A DNA stretch of 64,000 nt from Weeksella virosa DSM 16922 (GTDB lineage: Bacteria > Bacteroidota > Bacteroidia > Flavobacteriales > Weeksellaceae): contig NC_015144.1 of assembly GCF_000189415.1 (NCBI RefSeq), forward strand, positions 501,501 through 565,500, given 5' to 3'. The notes beneath the pieces are model-generated. The model was not told where the DNA came from. It worked only from the letters and a program-made list of their open reading frames with translations, and made no database searches. The translations under genes were made by a program, and so were the position numbers. Below are positions 63,280-64,000 of this stretch, piece by piece (within the stretch, counting starts at the first letter, position 1; every line of letters starts with the position of its first letter).

Positions 63280-64000
63280 TGATGGAAACGCGACTTACTT
63301 TTTTATTAAAAAATCCGTTAGAGAGTTCTATTGATGACTTTTCTATGCTAAAAAAAAGTATAGAGAAATATCCATATTTTTATCAAATTAGAGCGATACA
63401 ACTTTATGCACTAAAAAAAGAAAACCATCCTTCGTACGAAGATTTTTTACATCTCACTTCGCTGTATAGCCACAATCGAGCGGAATTGTATCATTATCTC
63501 CATACCCAAAAAAAGGGAGAAGAGCCGAATATTCCGACCGTCGTGAAACCTATTTTGGTTACGAAAGCAATTGCGAGCGAACCGATTGATTTGGTAGAAG
63601 AAATCGAGGATGAGGAAATCATCGAACCGAATACATTAGAAAATATTATAGAAAATGTTGTGCACCCTACCGAAAAACAAGAAGATGGCAAAGAATTAGC
63701 AGAACCTCACCCGAAAGAAATAATTTCTCCAGAAGAAGAGTTTGTAGACAAAATAAAAGAAGAAACACAGCCCAGCGAATCGGTCGGAACGGAAAATAAA
63801 GCGTTTGAAAACACAACCTCAGAAATAGTTGCGAATACAGTTGCTGAACAAAACATCAATCATCCTAGCAAAAAAAGTGAAAAAGCAACACAGACTGATG
63901 AAATGGCTTCGACATCTTTGGTCACCGAAAAGCATACTTTCTCTGATTGGTTAAAAATGGGGTCGACAAAAACAGAAAAAAAGGAAGAAGAAAAAGCAAC
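63279..64000 (+). CDS. Uncharacterised protein following lptE (cut by window edge)
   Basis: The frame opens at ATG 63279 (or the next codon, 63282), overlapping the lptE stop by one base, and is still open at the window end after 240 codons. Residues 1-75 look like a folded helical start (LKKSIEKYPYFYQIRAIQLY, LHLTSLYSHNRAELYHYLH). The rest is a low-complexity Glu/Lys/Thr/Pro-rich stretch with blocks such as DLVEEIEDEEIIEPN, ending near TFSDWLKMGSTKTEKKEEE. There is no signal peptide, so it is cytoplasmic. The function is unknown; its coupling to lptE suggests an envelope-related role. Confidence 0.75.
   Translation, partial: MMETRLTFLLKNPLESSIDDFSMLKKSIEKYPYFYQIRAIQLYALKKENHPSYEDFLHLTSLYSHNRAELYHYLHTQKKGEEPNIPTVVKPILVTKAIASEPIDLVEEIEDEEIIEPNTLENIIENVVHPTEKQEDGKELAEPHPKEIISPEEEFVDKIKEETQPSESVGTENKAFENTTSEIVANTVAEQNINHPSKKSEKATQTDEMASTSLVTEKHTFSDWLKMGSTKTEKKEEEKA

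Noticed and set aside
1-64000. tRNA or rRNA genes, CRISPR arrays, insertion sequences, prophage or integrase genes
   Set aside because: None was recognised by eye: no transposase, integrase or Cas-like protein, no regularly spaced repeats and no cloverleaf found. A tRNA or covariance-model scan could still find something small.

Overview
The window looks like chromosomal DNA of a low-GC Bacteroidetes bacterium, most likely class Flavobacteriia. Three things point there. First, the type IX secretion / gliding core genes gldK-gldL-gldM-gldN and the regulator porX are present. Second, there are two SusC/SusD outer-membrane pairs and a bifunctional-type lpxC beginning next to lpxD. Third, many genes are preceded by the Bacteroidetes -7 promoter element TAnnTTTG, while clear Shine-Dalgarno sequences are rare. 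I cannot name the species from sequence alone; a Weeksellaceae member is a guess.

Layout. 1-2.5 kb: lipid A genes (lpxC start, lpxD) and an HD-domain hydrolase on the minus strand. 2.6-6.8 kb: porX, tsaE, ald, a DUF4258-type protein and a lipocalin on the plus strand. 6.9-13.5 kb: coaD and ddl diverge from a PASTA protein and rluD, followed by cinA, lipA and an NlpE-like lipoprotein. 13.6-17.8 kb: surface sugar genes galE, a DegT-type aminotransferase and waaA, then a small outer-membrane barrel. 17.9-23.2 kb: an AddA/RecB-like helicase-nuclease, uvrC and a membrane protein. 23.4-32.7 kb: two tandem susC-susD pairs without enzymes beside them; the upstream susC carries an apparent frameshift in its signal peptide. 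32.8-44.5 kb: housekeeping genes (rnhB, gcvT, a peroxiredoxin, queD, idi, birA, rsfS, ftsH, a LUD protein, cdsA, psd, a glycosyltransferase, recR). 44.5-49.8 kb: a sodium-solute symporter and a split transketolase whose two halves flank a gene for an exported protein. 49.8-50.5 kb: the only long gene-poor stretch, holding a terminator and what looks like a decayed RHS-type fragment. 50.5-59 kb: gldN-gldM-gldL-gldK, a metal-site-degenerate arginase-fold protein and topA. 59-64 kb: a membrane protein, miaB, a sigma-54-type activator, lptE and a truncated downstream gene.

Functional themes. Envelope construction dominates: lpxC, lpxD, waaA and lptE for lipopolysaccharide; ddl for peptidoglycan; cdsA and psd for phospholipids; GldKLMN plus PorX for protein secretion; SusCD for nutrient uptake. 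No tRNA, rRNA, CRISPR array, insertion sequence or prophage was recognised. I found no clear unknown multi-gene defence or mobile system. The most interesting observations are promoter architecture (possible leaderless lpxD and waaA, interleaved divergent promoters), the frameshifted susC, the gene inside the split transketolase, and the arginase-like pseudoenzyme beside gldK.
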